Notes: a model not told the origin generated them from the letters alone. A DNA stretch of 11,682 nt from Methanosarcinales archaeon (GCA_004212095.1 RXIJ01000030.1:1-11682), one strand, 5' to 3'. Counted from the stretch's first letter, positions 1-6,847 are shown. Numbers and translations are program-made.

Positions 1-2
1 AA

Positions 3-233
3 AAAAGTATGGAATCATTCCTTGGAGAAGATATAAAAGCATCCAATGAAAACATTGAGTCAGTAAAAAAACTCGCACCACTGTACGAAGAAATTAACAC
101 TCTCGCACTGCCACAGAAAGGCATAATGGCTATCTCAGTAGGCTATATTATCGAGAGCATTAGAAGAACAGGCGAGTATGCAGGCGACCTGTCTGAAGTG
201 GTGATTAATTATTTGATTGGTGGTAAAAATTAG
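3..233 (+). CDS. PhoU-type phosphate uptake regulator, C-terminal end (partial)
   Basis: This is the last 77 codons of a gene that enters from the left edge. The frame is open to the first base, so the ATG at 9 is probably internal rather than the start. The C-terminal part (AISVGYIIESIRRTGEYAGD followed by LSEVVINYLI) matches the last helix of PhoU bundles, where a pattern like ISxxLESIERxxEYxxDIAE is typical; the conserved E-S-I-R-R and E-Y-A-G-D residues are visible. PhoU proteins are cytoplasmic and control phosphate transport, and archaeal versions are often fused to an AbrB-like DNA-binding domain that would lie outside this window. The gene converges with the dephospho-CoA kinase gene. 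No strong terminator follows the TAG. The family call rests on this short segment only. Confidence 0.62.
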   Translation, partial: KSMESFLGEDIKASNENIESVKKLAPLYEEINTLALPQKGIMAISVGYIIESIRRTGEYAGDLSEVVINYLIGGKN

Positions 234-250
234 GTAATGTCCTTGTTTTC

Positions 251-297
251 CAAGATATTTTGATGATCCCGGTTCCTCATTCGTTTGGGGTTAAGGT
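251..297 (+). repeat. Dispersed repeat copy A, intergenic (matches 9892-9938)
   Basis: An ungapped alignment with 9892-9938 gives 36 identical bases out of 47, ending in a shared GTTAAGGT. The copy lies in the 137-base convergent gap between the phoU-like gene and the dephospho-CoA kinase gene, where there is no gene for it to serve as a leader. In one frame several differences between the copies fall on third codon positions (CAA/CAG, CCG/CCT, CCT/CCC, GGG/GGA, GTT/GTA). It may therefore be a remnant of coding sequence rather than a regulatory site. The rest of the gap (298-370) shows no gene that I can recognise. Confidence 0.6.
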
Positions 298-370
298 TCT
301 TATATGCCCATGCTTAAAAACCTGCTTTGTGGCGTGTCCCAAAAGCGGGCTCTGCTGCATGGTGTAATAA

Positions 371-883
371 TTAAATAAAGTATGATAATAATTTTTGTAC
401 TTTTTGTTTGACCTGACTATTCACTCGTACTAATATTGCCCCTTCATCTGGCTGACCATATATTACGATTGATGTTATTGGTGACAGGATTACTGCAGGC
501 AGTGCTGCAAGATCTTCTTCACCATCAACTATTATTACAGTTGTTATCTTCTGAGATAGTGCCTGTTTTATAGAGCCAAACAGTTCTTGTGTGATCGTTG
601 CGGGCGGGTTATGAACTGATATCAGCTTGCAGTTTGCCGGCAGGTGTATTGCTGGTGCATTATATTTTCTTCTGGTTTTTTTGTCTATCACTGCAAGATC
701 GAAAGCTATGTTTGCATCAAGAAGGTTTTTTGTGGTTATATCTCCTATAGCGATGACCTTTTCTGTTGGTTGTTTAAGTTCTGCACGTATCTGGTCTAAC
801 AGTATATCGTCCTTGTACAGCGTTCCAATAGGTTTTTTTAGTTCTTTTCGCAGGTTTTTTGGAAGGTGGTATGTGGTGTGCAC
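371..883 (-). CDS. GTP-dependent dephospho-CoA kinase (DUF359 family)
   Basis: The archaeal DUF359 enzyme phosphorylates dephospho-CoA with GTP, the last step of coenzyme A synthesis, and is unrelated to bacterial CoaE. Family motifs are visible: GDITTKNLL at residues 47-55, VDGEEDLAALP at 119-129, and YGQPDEG at 142-148. The 170-residue length is normal for the family. The start is GTG at 883, one base after the TAA of spt4, with GGTG (891-894) seven bases upstream acting as ribosome binding site inside the end of spt4. It is the last gene of the eif2g-PIN-rpo7-spt4 operon, a position in which this family is often found in euryarchaea. The predicted protein is soluble and cytoplasmic. Weak T-rich sequence follows the stop on this strand, with no convincing hairpin. 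Confidence 0.9.
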   Translation of the reverse strand: MHTTYHLPKNLRKELKKPIGTLYKDDILLDQIRAELKQPTEKVIAIGDITTKNLLDANIAFDLAVIDKKTRRKYNAPAIHLPANCKLISVHNPPATITQELFGSIKQALSQKITTVIIVDGEEDLAALPAVILSPITSIVIYGQPDEGAILVRVNSQVKQKVQKLLSYFI

Positions 884-884
884 G

Positions 885-1073
885 TTATCGCACCTTTAGT
901 GCGTATCTGCCTGGCAGGGTTATCTGCATTTTTTTTGCGATTTGTGAGCGCTCTGCGTCTATGATTACTACGTAGCCGCTCCAGTCAGTGCTGAGGTTTA
1001 TTGAGCCGCATACTGCGCAGCTTTGACCGCTCAACACAATACTGCGACACTCCCTACAAACTTTATCTACCAT
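885..1073 (-). CDS. spt4: Transcription elongation factor Spt4 (RNA polymerase subunit E'')
   Basis: This 62-residue zinc-ribbon protein is the archaeal Spt4, which pairs with Spt5 (NusG-like) to make RNA polymerase processive. The zinc ligands are C6, C9, C19 and C22 (C-R-E-C and C-A-V-C). They are followed by the family's S-D-W-G core in the form LSTDWSGYVVIID (residues 27-39), ending with the typical xIAKKMxITLPGRYALKVR tail. Length and motif order match the family. The ATG at 1073 lies 18 bases after the rpo7 stop. The ribosome binding site here is weak, so translation may depend on coupling to rpo7. The next gene starts one base beyond its stop. Confidence 0.95.
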   Translation of the reverse strand: MVDKVCRECRSIVLSGQSCAVCGSINLSTDWSGYVVIIDAERSQIAKKMQITLPGRYALKVR

Positions 1074-1091
1074 ATTTATAATGCCCGTGTT

Positions 1092-1652
1092 TTATTTTTT
1101 TGTTTCGCTGTTGCGATCTTCTTCTATCCAATCGAGTTTTCCAAGTGCTGGTTGTCGCATAGTGAGTCCTATCTTACTATCTCTTGGTTCACGTTCGTTC
1201 AAACTCATGGCTACAATTCGTGCACGGGTTTTATCTCCTACACTAATTGAGCGTCCCATTTCTTTTGTCACAAGTCTTGCATTTTTTGAATCACAAGATA
1301 TGTATTCATCTGTTATCTGGCTTATGTGAAGAAGCCCATCCATAGGGCCTATTCCAATGAATGCCCCAAATTCCACGATCTCGACTACCATACCTTCAAT
1401 GACTTCCTGCATAACTGGCATGAAGACAATCGCATCAAAGGTTGCATCATAGTAGACCGCCCCGTCACCAAGGATAATATGCCCCTCACCAACCTCCACT
1501 ACATCGAGTATTGAAACAACTGTTCCAAGTTTTTTATCTATCATTCCTTCAAGATTCTCCTGGAGTGCAACCTTTACTGACTCTTTCTTTGGTTCGCCAA
1601 GTTTTTCAGGAGCGATTCGCACAATGTCGATGAGTCTCATCTTTTTATACAT
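1092..1652 (-). CDS. rpo7: DNA-directed RNA polymerase subunit Rpo7 (E')
   Basis: Rpo7 (RpoE1) forms the stalk of archaeal RNA polymerase with Rpo4 and helps in open-complex formation and RNA binding. The N-terminal half (residues 1-80) has the family start MYKKMRLIDIVRIAPEKLGE. The region from about 83 to 166 is an S1 RNA-binding domain with EGMVVEIVEFGAFIGIGPMD (87-106) and GLLHISQI (106-113). The length of 186 is usual. I prefer the first ATG (1652) to the one four codons on because related proteins begin MYK, and because AGAGG lies about 11 bases upstream. The gene is followed 18 bases later by spt4, the standard archaeal pairing. Confidence 0.96.
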   Translation of the reverse strand: MYKKMRLIDIVRIAPEKLGEPKKESVKVALQENLEGMIDKKLGTVVSILDVVEVGEGHIILGDGAVYYDATFDAIVFMPVMQEVIEGMVVEIVEFGAFIGIGPMDGLLHISQITDEYISCDSKNARLVTKEMGRSISVGDKTRARIVAMSLNEREPRDSKIGLTMRQPALGKLDWIEEDRNSETKK

Positions 1653-1665
1653 CTGAATACTTCCT

Positions 1666-2034
1666 CTAAATACTTAATCTGTGTTTTTGTCGTAAGTATA
1701 CCACAGTAATACCCTTTGTAGATAATCTTTTCTTTAGCAGTGAGTCATTGGTGCAGACTGCAAGTTTTTGTTTGACTGCAATGTTTATGATAATATCATC
1801 CACCAGAGCACTTTGTTCTGTTTCTATTATTTCACACCTATCTACAAGGGATAATCCAACCTTTGCTGCGATCTTATCTTTTCCCTTCGAATTAGCTGCC
1901 AGTTTGTTGAGTTCGCCAATCACAGCTCTCAAAACAAGACACCTGTGGTACCCAACTCGAGCCAATTCCTCAAATATGTCCACACCAAACTGATGGGGCA
2001 ACAGGAAGGAATTGGTGTCAATAAGAACTTTCAT
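1666..2034 (-). CDS. PIN-domain protein, likely ribonuclease-type (Fcf1/Utp24-like group)
   Basis: The 122-residue protein starts MKVLIDTNSFLLP, the first strand of a PIN domain. The four acidic positions of the active site can be seen: D6, E41, D79/D80 and D97 (in CTNDSLLKKRL). PIN domains are metal-dependent RNA nucleases. In euryarchaea a PIN protein sits at this place between eif2g and rpo7 and is usually grouped with the Fcf1/Utp24 rRNA-processing proteins, so a role in rRNA processing is inferred from context. The frame stays open upstream to a GTG at 2097, but those 21 codons are only a reading of the hairpin repeats. I therefore chose the ATG at 2034, directly before the conserved KVLIDTN. 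It has no strong ribosome binding site. The gene ends 13 bases before rpo7. Confidence 0.85.
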   Translation of the reverse strand: MKVLIDTNSFLLPHQFGVDIFEELARVGYHRCLVLRAVIGELNKLAANSKGKDKIAAKVGLSLVDRCEIIETEQSALVDDIIINIAVKQKLAVCTNDSLLKKRLSTKGITVVYLRQKHRLSI

Positions 2035-2036
2035 CT

Positions 2037-2216
2037 CTGTACAACTCTGTTGTGCAGAACTATACACTTCGTGTACAGGGATAACCAGCAACTGCACAAC
2101 TTCGTTGTGCAGAAAATATAATAACTATCAACTGCATAATTCTCGATTGCATAAGCACTGCACAACTTCGTTGTGCAGAATACAACTCGAGACTCTTGAT
2201 TGCGTTAGCAATCGAG
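2037..2216. repeat. Cluster of short hairpin repeats between eif2g and the PIN gene
   Basis: At least six hairpins lie in 180 bases. Two are identical: CTGCACAAC-TTC-GTTGTGCAG at 2092-2112 and 2158-2178, 66 bases apart. A third (2037-2057) has the same arms with one G-T pair and loop TCT. A fourth (2060-2078) has arms TACAC/GTGTA around TTC. A degenerate fifth (2133-2151) has a two-base bulge. A different one (2195-2216) has arms CTTGATTGC and GCAATCGAG around GTTA. On the minus strand, which is the transcribed one, the main loops read C-GAA-G. There is no constant spacing and no unique spacers, so it is not a CRISPR. They fill the 218-base gap between the two genes and might process or stabilise the operon RNA, or be a small mobile palindrome. 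Confidence 0.85.
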
Positions 2217-2252
2217 TGCAGAGATAACAAATAAACCGGCTTTCTGTAAATT

Positions 2253-3482
2253 TTATTTAATTATCACTCCGGAACCTATGAATCTCCAGCGTGCTCCAAT
2301 GCGCCTGCTTATAGCAACACGAATGCCAGTTGATGCACACACCGGACGTTTAAGTTTTACTTTAACGTTATTCTTTAGCGTGCTTGCAACCACTCCAACC
2401 GTTGTTGCCGTACCAATATTAAGCATAAGTACTTCATTTGGATACAGGGCACCAACCTCTGTGTCATTACTCGTGCCAACCATCCGTGTGATCAAATGTG
2501 TTTCCATTACGAAATCATCAATTGTTGGTGGCATAGAATCAGGATAGCCGGCAACCTGTCCCACGAGACTGTCGCTTTTTGTTAAAGCAGGGTCAAGCTG
2601 TGTTCCAACGCCTACAAGACCTCCTGGTGTTATCTCACTTACTTCTTTTCCACCAGCTAATACCTGTGTGATAATCGTACGTATCGGCATCCACGCAGTT
2701 GATCCTCCAGATTCCACTTTTAGCCCGGGACGTATCTCTATTTCGTCACCAGTATGAAGCTTCCCAAGACTGAGTGTGCCGCCAATCACTCCGCCAACAA
2801 GCTTTTCAGGGACTGTTCCAGGTTTATTGACATCAAAGGAGCGCGCAATTAGCATCATTGGAAGGACGTCTTCTTTTCTTTCTGGTGTAGGAATGTACTT
2901 TTCTATAGTCTGGATCAACAGGTCAATGTTTGCCTTGTGCTGGGCAGACACTGGAATGATTTGGGCAGTCTCGGCAACAGTCCCTTTAATAAACTCTTTT
3001 ATCTCTTTATAATTGATAATCATCTCCTCTCGTGTGACAAGATCGATCTTATTCTGAACGATCACAATATTTCTGATGCCAATAATATTTAGTGCCATCA
3101 AATGCTCTTTGGTCTGCGGCTGAGGACATGATTCATTAGCTGCAATCACAAGCACTGCACCGTCTATAATTGCAGCACCAGAAAGCATCGTAGCCATGAG
3201 AGTTTCATGCCCGGGGGAATCGACAAAAGAAACCGTTCGAACATGTTCAGTTGGCGAACCATCAACCTCACACACATCATTTACTGTGTAACATTCAGGT
3301 TCACCACATGTCATACATTTTTTAAATGTTATATCAGCATAGCCAAGCCGAATAGAGATACCACGTTTCACTTCTTCACTATGGCGATCAGTCCACACAC
3401 CAGAGAGGGCTTTTACTAACGTTGTCTTGCCATGATCTACGTGTCCGACAATACCAATATTAATGACTGGCTGATCCTGCAT
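2253..3482 (-). CDS. eif2g: Translation initiation factor aIF2 subunit gamma
   Basis: The gamma subunit of aIF2 is the GTPase that binds initiator Met-tRNA and brings it to the small ribosomal subunit. Residues 13-20 are the P-loop GHVDHGKT. A zinc knuckle follows with C56, C59, C64 and C71. Next come DSPGHE (88-93), NKID (144-147) and SAQ (179-181), then the two beta-barrel domains, ending in RWRFIGSGVIIK. From ATG 3482 the protein has 409 residues, the normal size. The frame is open six codons further (3500), but GGAGG at 3486-3490 fits only the ATG at 3482, even though its spacing of three bases is short. It heads the operon with the PIN gene, rpo7, spt4 and dephospho-CoA kinase, though the hairpin cluster separates it from the rest. 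Confidence 0.96.
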   Translation of the reverse strand: MQDQPVINIGIVGHVDHGKTTLVKALSGVWTDRHSEEVKRGISIRLGYADITFKKCMTCGEPECYTVNDVCEVDGSPTEHVRTVSFVDSPGHETLMATMLSGAAIIDGAVLVIAANESCPQPQTKEHLMALNIIGIRNIVIVQNKIDLVTREEMIINYKEIKEFIKGTVAETAQIIPVSAQHKANIDLLIQTIEKYIPTPERKEDVLPMMLIARSFDVNKPGTVPEKLVGGVIGGTLSLGKLHTGDEIEIRPGLKVESGGSTAWMPIRTIITQVLAGGKEVSEITPGGLVGVGTQLDPALTKSDSLVGQVAGYPDSMPPTIDDFVMETHLITRMVGTSNDTEVGALYPNEVLMLNIGTATTVGVVASTLKNNVKVKLKRPVCASTGIRVAISRRIGARWRFIGSGVIIK

Positions 3483-3538
3483 AATCCTCCAAAACAACAA
3501 AAATTAATATTAACACAGCCTCCTATTGTAACAGTCTT

Positions 3539-3546
3539 CATATATA
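3539..3546 (-). promoter_or_regulatory. Probable TATA box of the eif2g operon
   Basis: On the minus strand TATATATG lies about 60 bases upstream of the eif2g ATG. That would place transcription start near 3515 and leave a leader of about 30 bases. A clear BRE is not visible next to it. The assignment rests on position and AT-rich consensus only. Confidence 0.4.
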
Positions 3547-3572
3547 GCATTATTCAATACATGAGTTCATAT

Positions 3573-3588
3573 CGAAAGATTAATATAT
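3573..3588 (+). promoter_or_regulatory. Probable BRE/TATA promoter of hdrED
   Basis: CGAAAG followed by ATTAATATAT resembles an archaeal BRE plus TATA box. A start about 25 bases on would fall near 3612 and leave a leader of roughly 35 bases, containing the GGAG at 3635-3638. A second AT-rich stretch (3611-3625) is closer to the gene but would start transcription too near the ribosome binding site. Confidence 0.45.
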
Positions 3589-3646
3589 GGATTATTCCAC
3601 CATGTTATAGCTTATATTATTTATGCAGAAAAATGGAGAATAAAAC

Positions 3647-4456
3647 ATGACTGATGGACTTTTAATATTTGGTAAAACGATATGGAATATGCTATTTATA
3701 GATTGGAGAATAATGGCAGTTAGTGCTGTAGTGGCAGTTATTGTATTTTTACTTGGAGTGTATCTACAACTAAAAAAATGGGGTGAAGGCTCCACGGCAT
3801 ACGGGGGGCCATCCCAGGGTGGAAGTGTATGGGCCTTCCTTAAAACGTTAGTACACCGGATTCGCGAAGAGAGCGGATCAAAGGTTATAAATATACTGGT
3901 AATGGATGTCTTCCTCCAGAGGCGGACATTCAAAGCAGACAAGCTGCGATGGTTCATGCATATATGCCTACTTTATGGCTGGATTGGGCTTGCCTTCCTT
4001 TCAATGGCTGTAACAACCTCTTATGAGATGTATGGTGTGTTTGTTGCTAACGACCATGAGATGTTTCCAAATGCGTGGATAATGCTTGAACCTATGTTTG
4101 ATTTTCTCAGCTACATGCTTCTAATAGGAATTGCCATTGCCATTGGAAGACGTCTTTTTGGTAAAACTACACGCGTTGCCTCTAATGACACTGACTGGAT
4201 ACTCATAGCCCTGTTAATCCTTGTTGTTGCATCAGGGTTCTATGCACAATATCTCCGTGAGACAGCAGATGTTACTGTCAGGATGCTTACATCAGAGTAC
4301 CCTGCCGGCTACTACGGAAGCTTTGGGAATTCTTTCACCATTTTTCACGAGGTGTTTTCACTGTTTGCAATGGTAGCATACATTCCTTATAGCAAATTCA
4401 TGCACATCATTGCTTCTCCTTTGGCAATACTTGCCAGTGGAGGTGGTAAGAAATGA
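3647..4456 (+). CDS. hdrE: Membrane b-type cytochrome subunit, heterodisulfide reductase HdrE-like
   Basis: The 269-residue protein has five predicted membrane helices, at about residues 22-40, 103-123, 148-167, 183-200 and 232-250, the layout of HdrE/NarI/DsrM cytochromes. Histidines in or beside helices that could hold heme b are H105 (RWFMHICLLYGW), H234 (TIFHEVFSLF) and H253 (KFMHIIASPL). In Methanosarcina, HdrE passes electrons from methanophenazine to HdrD, and the gene order hdrE-hdrD and the size of about 260 residues are the same here. The ATG at 3647 has TGGAG eight bases upstream. Its stop overlaps the hdrD start (ATGA at 4453), showing translational coupling. A menaquinol-linked Hme/Dsr-type cytochrome is the main alternative, and the electron carrier cannot be told from sequence alone. 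Confidence 0.8.
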   Translation: MTDGLLIFGKTIWNMLFIDWRIMAVSAVVAVIVFLLGVYLQLKKWGEGSTAYGGPSQGGSVWAFLKTLVHRIREESGSKVINILVMDVFLQRRTFKADKLRWFMHICLLYGWIGLAFLSMAVTTSYEMYGVFVANDHEMFPNAWIMLEPMFDFLSYMLLIGIAIAIGRRLFGKTTRVASNDTDWILIALLILVVASGFYAQYLRETADVTVRMLTSEYPAGYYGSFGNSFTIFHEVFSLFAMVAYIPYSKFMHIIASPLAILASGGGKK

Positions 4457-5766
4457 AACCTTCCATGACGTCAGAGAGATTTACAGCAGTGCAGTTAATG
4501 GAGCTTGATGCATGTACCAGATGCAATGAATGCTTGAAATGGTGTCCTGTATACGAGGAAATAAATACCGGACAATTCACGCCAGCTGAACTGCCAGAAG
4601 GACATACAGCAACTGAACAAGAGGCACTTGCTTACTCACCAAGAAACAGGATAATGGTATTGAAGGACTTCATTAACAAGGGATACGGCTGGCGAGCACG
4701 ACTGTTTGGTTCGAGACATGTTCCTGAGGAAGACATTCTCAAGTTTAAAGATGAGTTATACCATTGCACTACCTGTGGCGCATGCGGCTCAGTCTGTGAA
4801 GCTGGAATAGACACTGTAGAGCTGTGGGAGTCTGCACGTGCCAATATGGTAATAAACGAGCGTGGTCCCTATGGAAAACAGTCAGTTTTCCTGGAGCTTC
4901 TCAAAAGCCGCAACGTGTTTGCTGCTGATCAGAAGGATCGACTCTGCTGGATACCAGAAGATATACATGTTGAAGATACTGCAGAGGTAGGCTACTTTAC
5001 CGGATGTACAGCAGCATACCGAATGCAAAAAGTCGGTGTTGCTACCGTAAGGGTGTTAGATGCTTTGGGCATTCCATTCACCATGCTTGGTGAAGAAGAA
5101 TGGTGCTGCGCTTCTGTAGCAGTGCGGACCGGTCAACTTAGTATTGCAAAAGAATTCGTAGATCATAATGTGAATGCAGCAAAGAAAAAAGGTATAAAAA
5201 AGATGGTATATGCCTGTGCAGGCTGTCACCGAACAAGTATCATCGATTGGCCAAAATTCTATGAAGGTGGAGAACTCCCATTCAAAGTATATGCCTTGAG
5301 CGAGTATATTTGTGAGCTTATGGATGAAGGAAAATTAAAGCCTGAAGACTTTAAATTCAAAAAATCTTTGGATAAGGTAGTAACATTCCACGATTCTTGT
5401 CACACTGGACGACATGTTGGGATATATGAACAGCCAAGAAGAATACTCGAGTTGATTCCAGGAATAAAACTTGTTGAGATGGAGCGAAACAGAAGCTATC
5501 AGCGTTGTTGTGGTGCAGGTGGAGGAATAAAAGCAGGAGTCTCTGATCTGGCTCTAAAACTGGCACAGGAACGAGTTAGAGATGCAGAAGAAGTTGGCGC
5601 AGAAATGATCACATGTACCTGTCCGTTTTGTAGAAGAAACATCATGGATGGAATCAATGCGATGGATACTAAGGTAGTCTTTGAGGACGAGATGGTGTTA
5701 TTAGCTGAGGCAATGGGACTTGATCTTACAGTTCCGCAAAACCCATATACAGATAAAAATATGTGA
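4453..5766 (+). CDS. hdrD: Heterodisulfide reductase iron-sulfur subunit HdrD-like (two CCG domains)
   Basis: HdrD reduces the CoM-S-S-CoB heterodisulfide, or a related disulfide, using a special 4Fe-4S cluster. Two ferredoxin-type 4Fe-4S motifs come first: C21-C24-C27-C31-P and C105-C108-C111-C115. Two CCG domains follow, both complete: C185, C218-C219, C255-C258 (spacings 32 and 35) and C316, C352-C353, C390-C393 (spacings 35 and 36). These fit the CX31-39CCX35-36CXXC pattern of HdrB/HdrD. The length of 437 residues is slightly more than the roughly 410 of Methanosarcina HdrD, with a longer C-terminal tail. No signal peptide is seen, so it should sit on the cytoplasmic face bound to HdrE. 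Related DsrK/HmeD proteins share this layout, so the substrate is inferred from the hdrED order. Confidence 0.82.
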   Translation: MKPSMTSERFTAVQLMELDACTRCNECLKWCPVYEEINTGQFTPAELPEGHTATEQEALAYSPRNRIMVLKDFINKGYGWRARLFGSRHVPEEDILKFKDELYHCTTCGACGSVCEAGIDTVELWESARANMVINERGPYGKQSVFLELLKSRNVFAADQKDRLCWIPEDIHVEDTAEVGYFTGCTAAYRMQKVGVATVRVLDALGIPFTMLGEEEWCCASVAVRTGQLSIAKEFVDHNVNAAKKKGIKKMVYACAGCHRTSIIDWPKFYEGGELPFKVYALSEYICELMDEGKLKPEDFKFKKSLDKVVTFHDSCHTGRHVGIYEQPRRILELIPGIKLVEMERNRSYQRCCGAGGGIKAGVSDLALKLAQERVRDAEEVGAEMITCTCPFCRRNIMDGINAMDTKVVFEDEMVLLAEAMGLDLTVPQNPYTDKNM

Positions 5767-5793
5767 ATAATAGCTAAAGTCGAATTGTTGCAG

Positions 5794-5873
5794 CATACCT
5801 CACTACATAGCAGTGGGGTATGTCCCGTGCTGCTGCTTTAGTCTGTTTCATCTGACTTCACTCCTCTTTTTTT
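5794..5873 (+). terminator. Hairpin and T-run downstream of hdrD (possible terminator or IS200 right-end hairpin)
   Basis: An 11-base-pair stem (5794-5804 with 5812-5822, one G-T pair, seven-base loop) follows hdrD by 27 bases. Outer pairing is possible between GCAG (5790-5793) and CTGC further on, and between CTAAAG (5774-5779) and a CTTTAG after it. Seven T residues at 5867-5873 could end the hdrED transcript. The hairpin also lies just beyond the end of the tnpA remnant on the other strand, where IS200/IS605 elements carry their right-end palindrome, so both readings stand. Confidence 0.45.
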
Positions 5874-5984
5874 CTTTACTGCCTGCTTTTAGACATACCT
5901 TTTAATGATGTCTACTGTAGCCCCACCCCCAACTGTGGCTATACATCCTTCATCACTCCAAATAATGTTCAGGTAGTCATAAGA
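5838..5984 (-). pseudogene. Remnant of IS200/IS605-type transposase TnpA, C-terminal end
   Basis: Read on the minus strand from 5984, the frame gives YLNIIWSDEGCIATVGGG followed by ATVDIIKRYV. This resembles the TnpA C-terminus (usual form L-W-S-x-x-Y-F-x-A-T-V-G-...-I-K-x-Y-I-E-x-Q), including the tyrosine of the catalytic Y-I/V-x-x-Q helix. A TAA (5889-5891) stands where the family has glutamate (V-stop-K-Q instead of V-E-K-Q). The same frame then runs 16 more codons (KQAVKKKRG, KSDETD) to the TAA at 5838. Upstream, a TAA at 5985-5987 cuts it off and no HUH half is present. It is a dead fragment of about 48 codons in the gap between hdrD and purC; the rest of that gap (5985-6060) shows no gene. 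Confidence 0.65.
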
Positions 5985-6060
5985 TTAACACAGAAATCTC
6001 GTGGAAATCTGTGCAATCTCGTGGTTTATTAATTACAATTTATTACTGGAGTGATTACAA

Positions 6061-6774
6061 TCAAATTTCAGGTAAAATTCTCTGTGCAATCTCATAGTAA
6101 GCTCTGCCAACGTCCCCTTTATCGAAACGAAACACATCTTTGTCCAGTGATTTTCCAGTTTTCTTGTCCCAGAATCGACAGGTATCAGCCGAAATCTCAT
6201 CAGCAAGTACGATCTTACCATTCAATCGTCCAAACTCAAGCTTGAAATCAGGCAAAAGTAATCCTTTACTATCTAAAAACTCTATCAGCAGTTTATTTAC
6301 TTCGAGTGCAATTTTTCGCATAACTGCAAGCTCTTCCCGCTCTGCAATACCCATCACGCATGCGATATCCTCATTAATCATCGGATCTCCATACTCATCA
6401 CTCTTGTAATCCAAAGCAATCACAGGCGGCACAAGAGGTGTCCCCTCTTTTATTGGATATTTCCTAGTGATAGAACCAGCAGCAATATTTCGCACAATCA
6501 CTTCAACAGGAATAATATCAACAGCATTAACAAGCATCATTGTATCAGAAAGCATGCATTCAAAATGAGTTGGCACTCCCTCTTCTTCAAGAAGTTTGAA
6601 TATATGTGCTGAAATTGCAGCATTGTAATGGCCTTTATGTTCAAGTGATCCTTTTTTTTTACCATCGAATGCTGTGAGACTATCACGAAATTCCGCAATT
6701 AGTTTTGTCTCATCATCAGTTCGATACAAAGTCTTTGCTTTTCCAGAGTACTGAATTTCTTTTTTTATAACCAA
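6061..6774 (-). CDS. purC: Phosphoribosylaminoimidazole-succinocarboxamide synthase (SAICAR synthetase)
   Basis: PurC joins aspartate to CAIR with ATP in purine synthesis. The 237-residue length is that of the short archaeal/bacterial form. Visible signatures are GKAKTLYRTDDE near residue 11, the ATP site FRDSLTAFDGKKKGSLEHKG (29-48), IIPVEVIVRNIAAGSITRKY (87-106), and the C-terminal DFKLEFGRLNGKIVLADEIS with DTCRFWD. The start codon is TTG at 6774. GAGGT at 6784-6788, nine bases upstream, supports it, and no upstream ATG fits. It stands alone, not in a pur operon, with its own promoter. The soluble enzyme is expected in the cytoplasm. Confidence 0.96.
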   Translation of the reverse strand: MVIKKEIQYSGKAKTLYRTDDETKLIAEFRDSLTAFDGKKKGSLEHKGHYNAAISAHIFKLLEEEGVPTHFECMLSDTMMLVNAVDIIPVEVIVRNIAAGSITRKYPIKEGTPLVPPVIALDYKSDEYGDPMINEDIACVMGIAEREELAVMRKIALEVNKLLIEFLDSKGLLLPDFKLEFGRLNGKIVLADEISADTCRFWDKKTGKSLDKDVFRFDKGDVGRAYYEIAQRILPEI

Positions 6775-6800
6775 AGTATATCAACCTCTTGTCCTACGAT

Positions 6801-6830
6801 GTTAACTAATCAATTATAAATAAAGTTAAC
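6801..6830 (-). promoter_or_regulatory. purC promoter with TATA box flanked by two GTTAAC palindromes
   Basis: On the minus strand TTTATAAT (6813-6820) is a fair TATA box, about 40 bases before the TTG start. The palindrome GTTAAC occurs on each side, at 6801-6806 and 6825-6830, 24 bases apart, so the two could pair with each other or bind a dimeric repressor over the promoter. The role as an operator is inferred from position only. Confidence 0.45.
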
Positions 6831-6847
6831 GTGATTACCCGTATAAC

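Noticed and set aside
2035..2097. N-terminal extension of the PIN protein from GTG 2097
   Set aside because: The 21 extra codons are a translation of the hairpin repeats. The PIN fold starts at MKVLIDTN from ATG 2034.
2092..2178. Classical C(UUCG)G tetraloops in the hairpins
   Set aside because: The bases flanking TTCG are C and T, which do not pair. The stem closes with C-G around a TTC loop (GAA on the other strand).
2037..2216. CRISPR array
   Set aside because: The repeated units are palindromes of about 20 bases with uneven spacing and AT-rich gaps, not equal repeats with unique spacers of constant size.
3592..3957. 121-codon minus-strand frame opposite the start of hdrE
   Set aside because: It is antisense to hdrE and covers its promoter region; no ribosome binding site or family motif.
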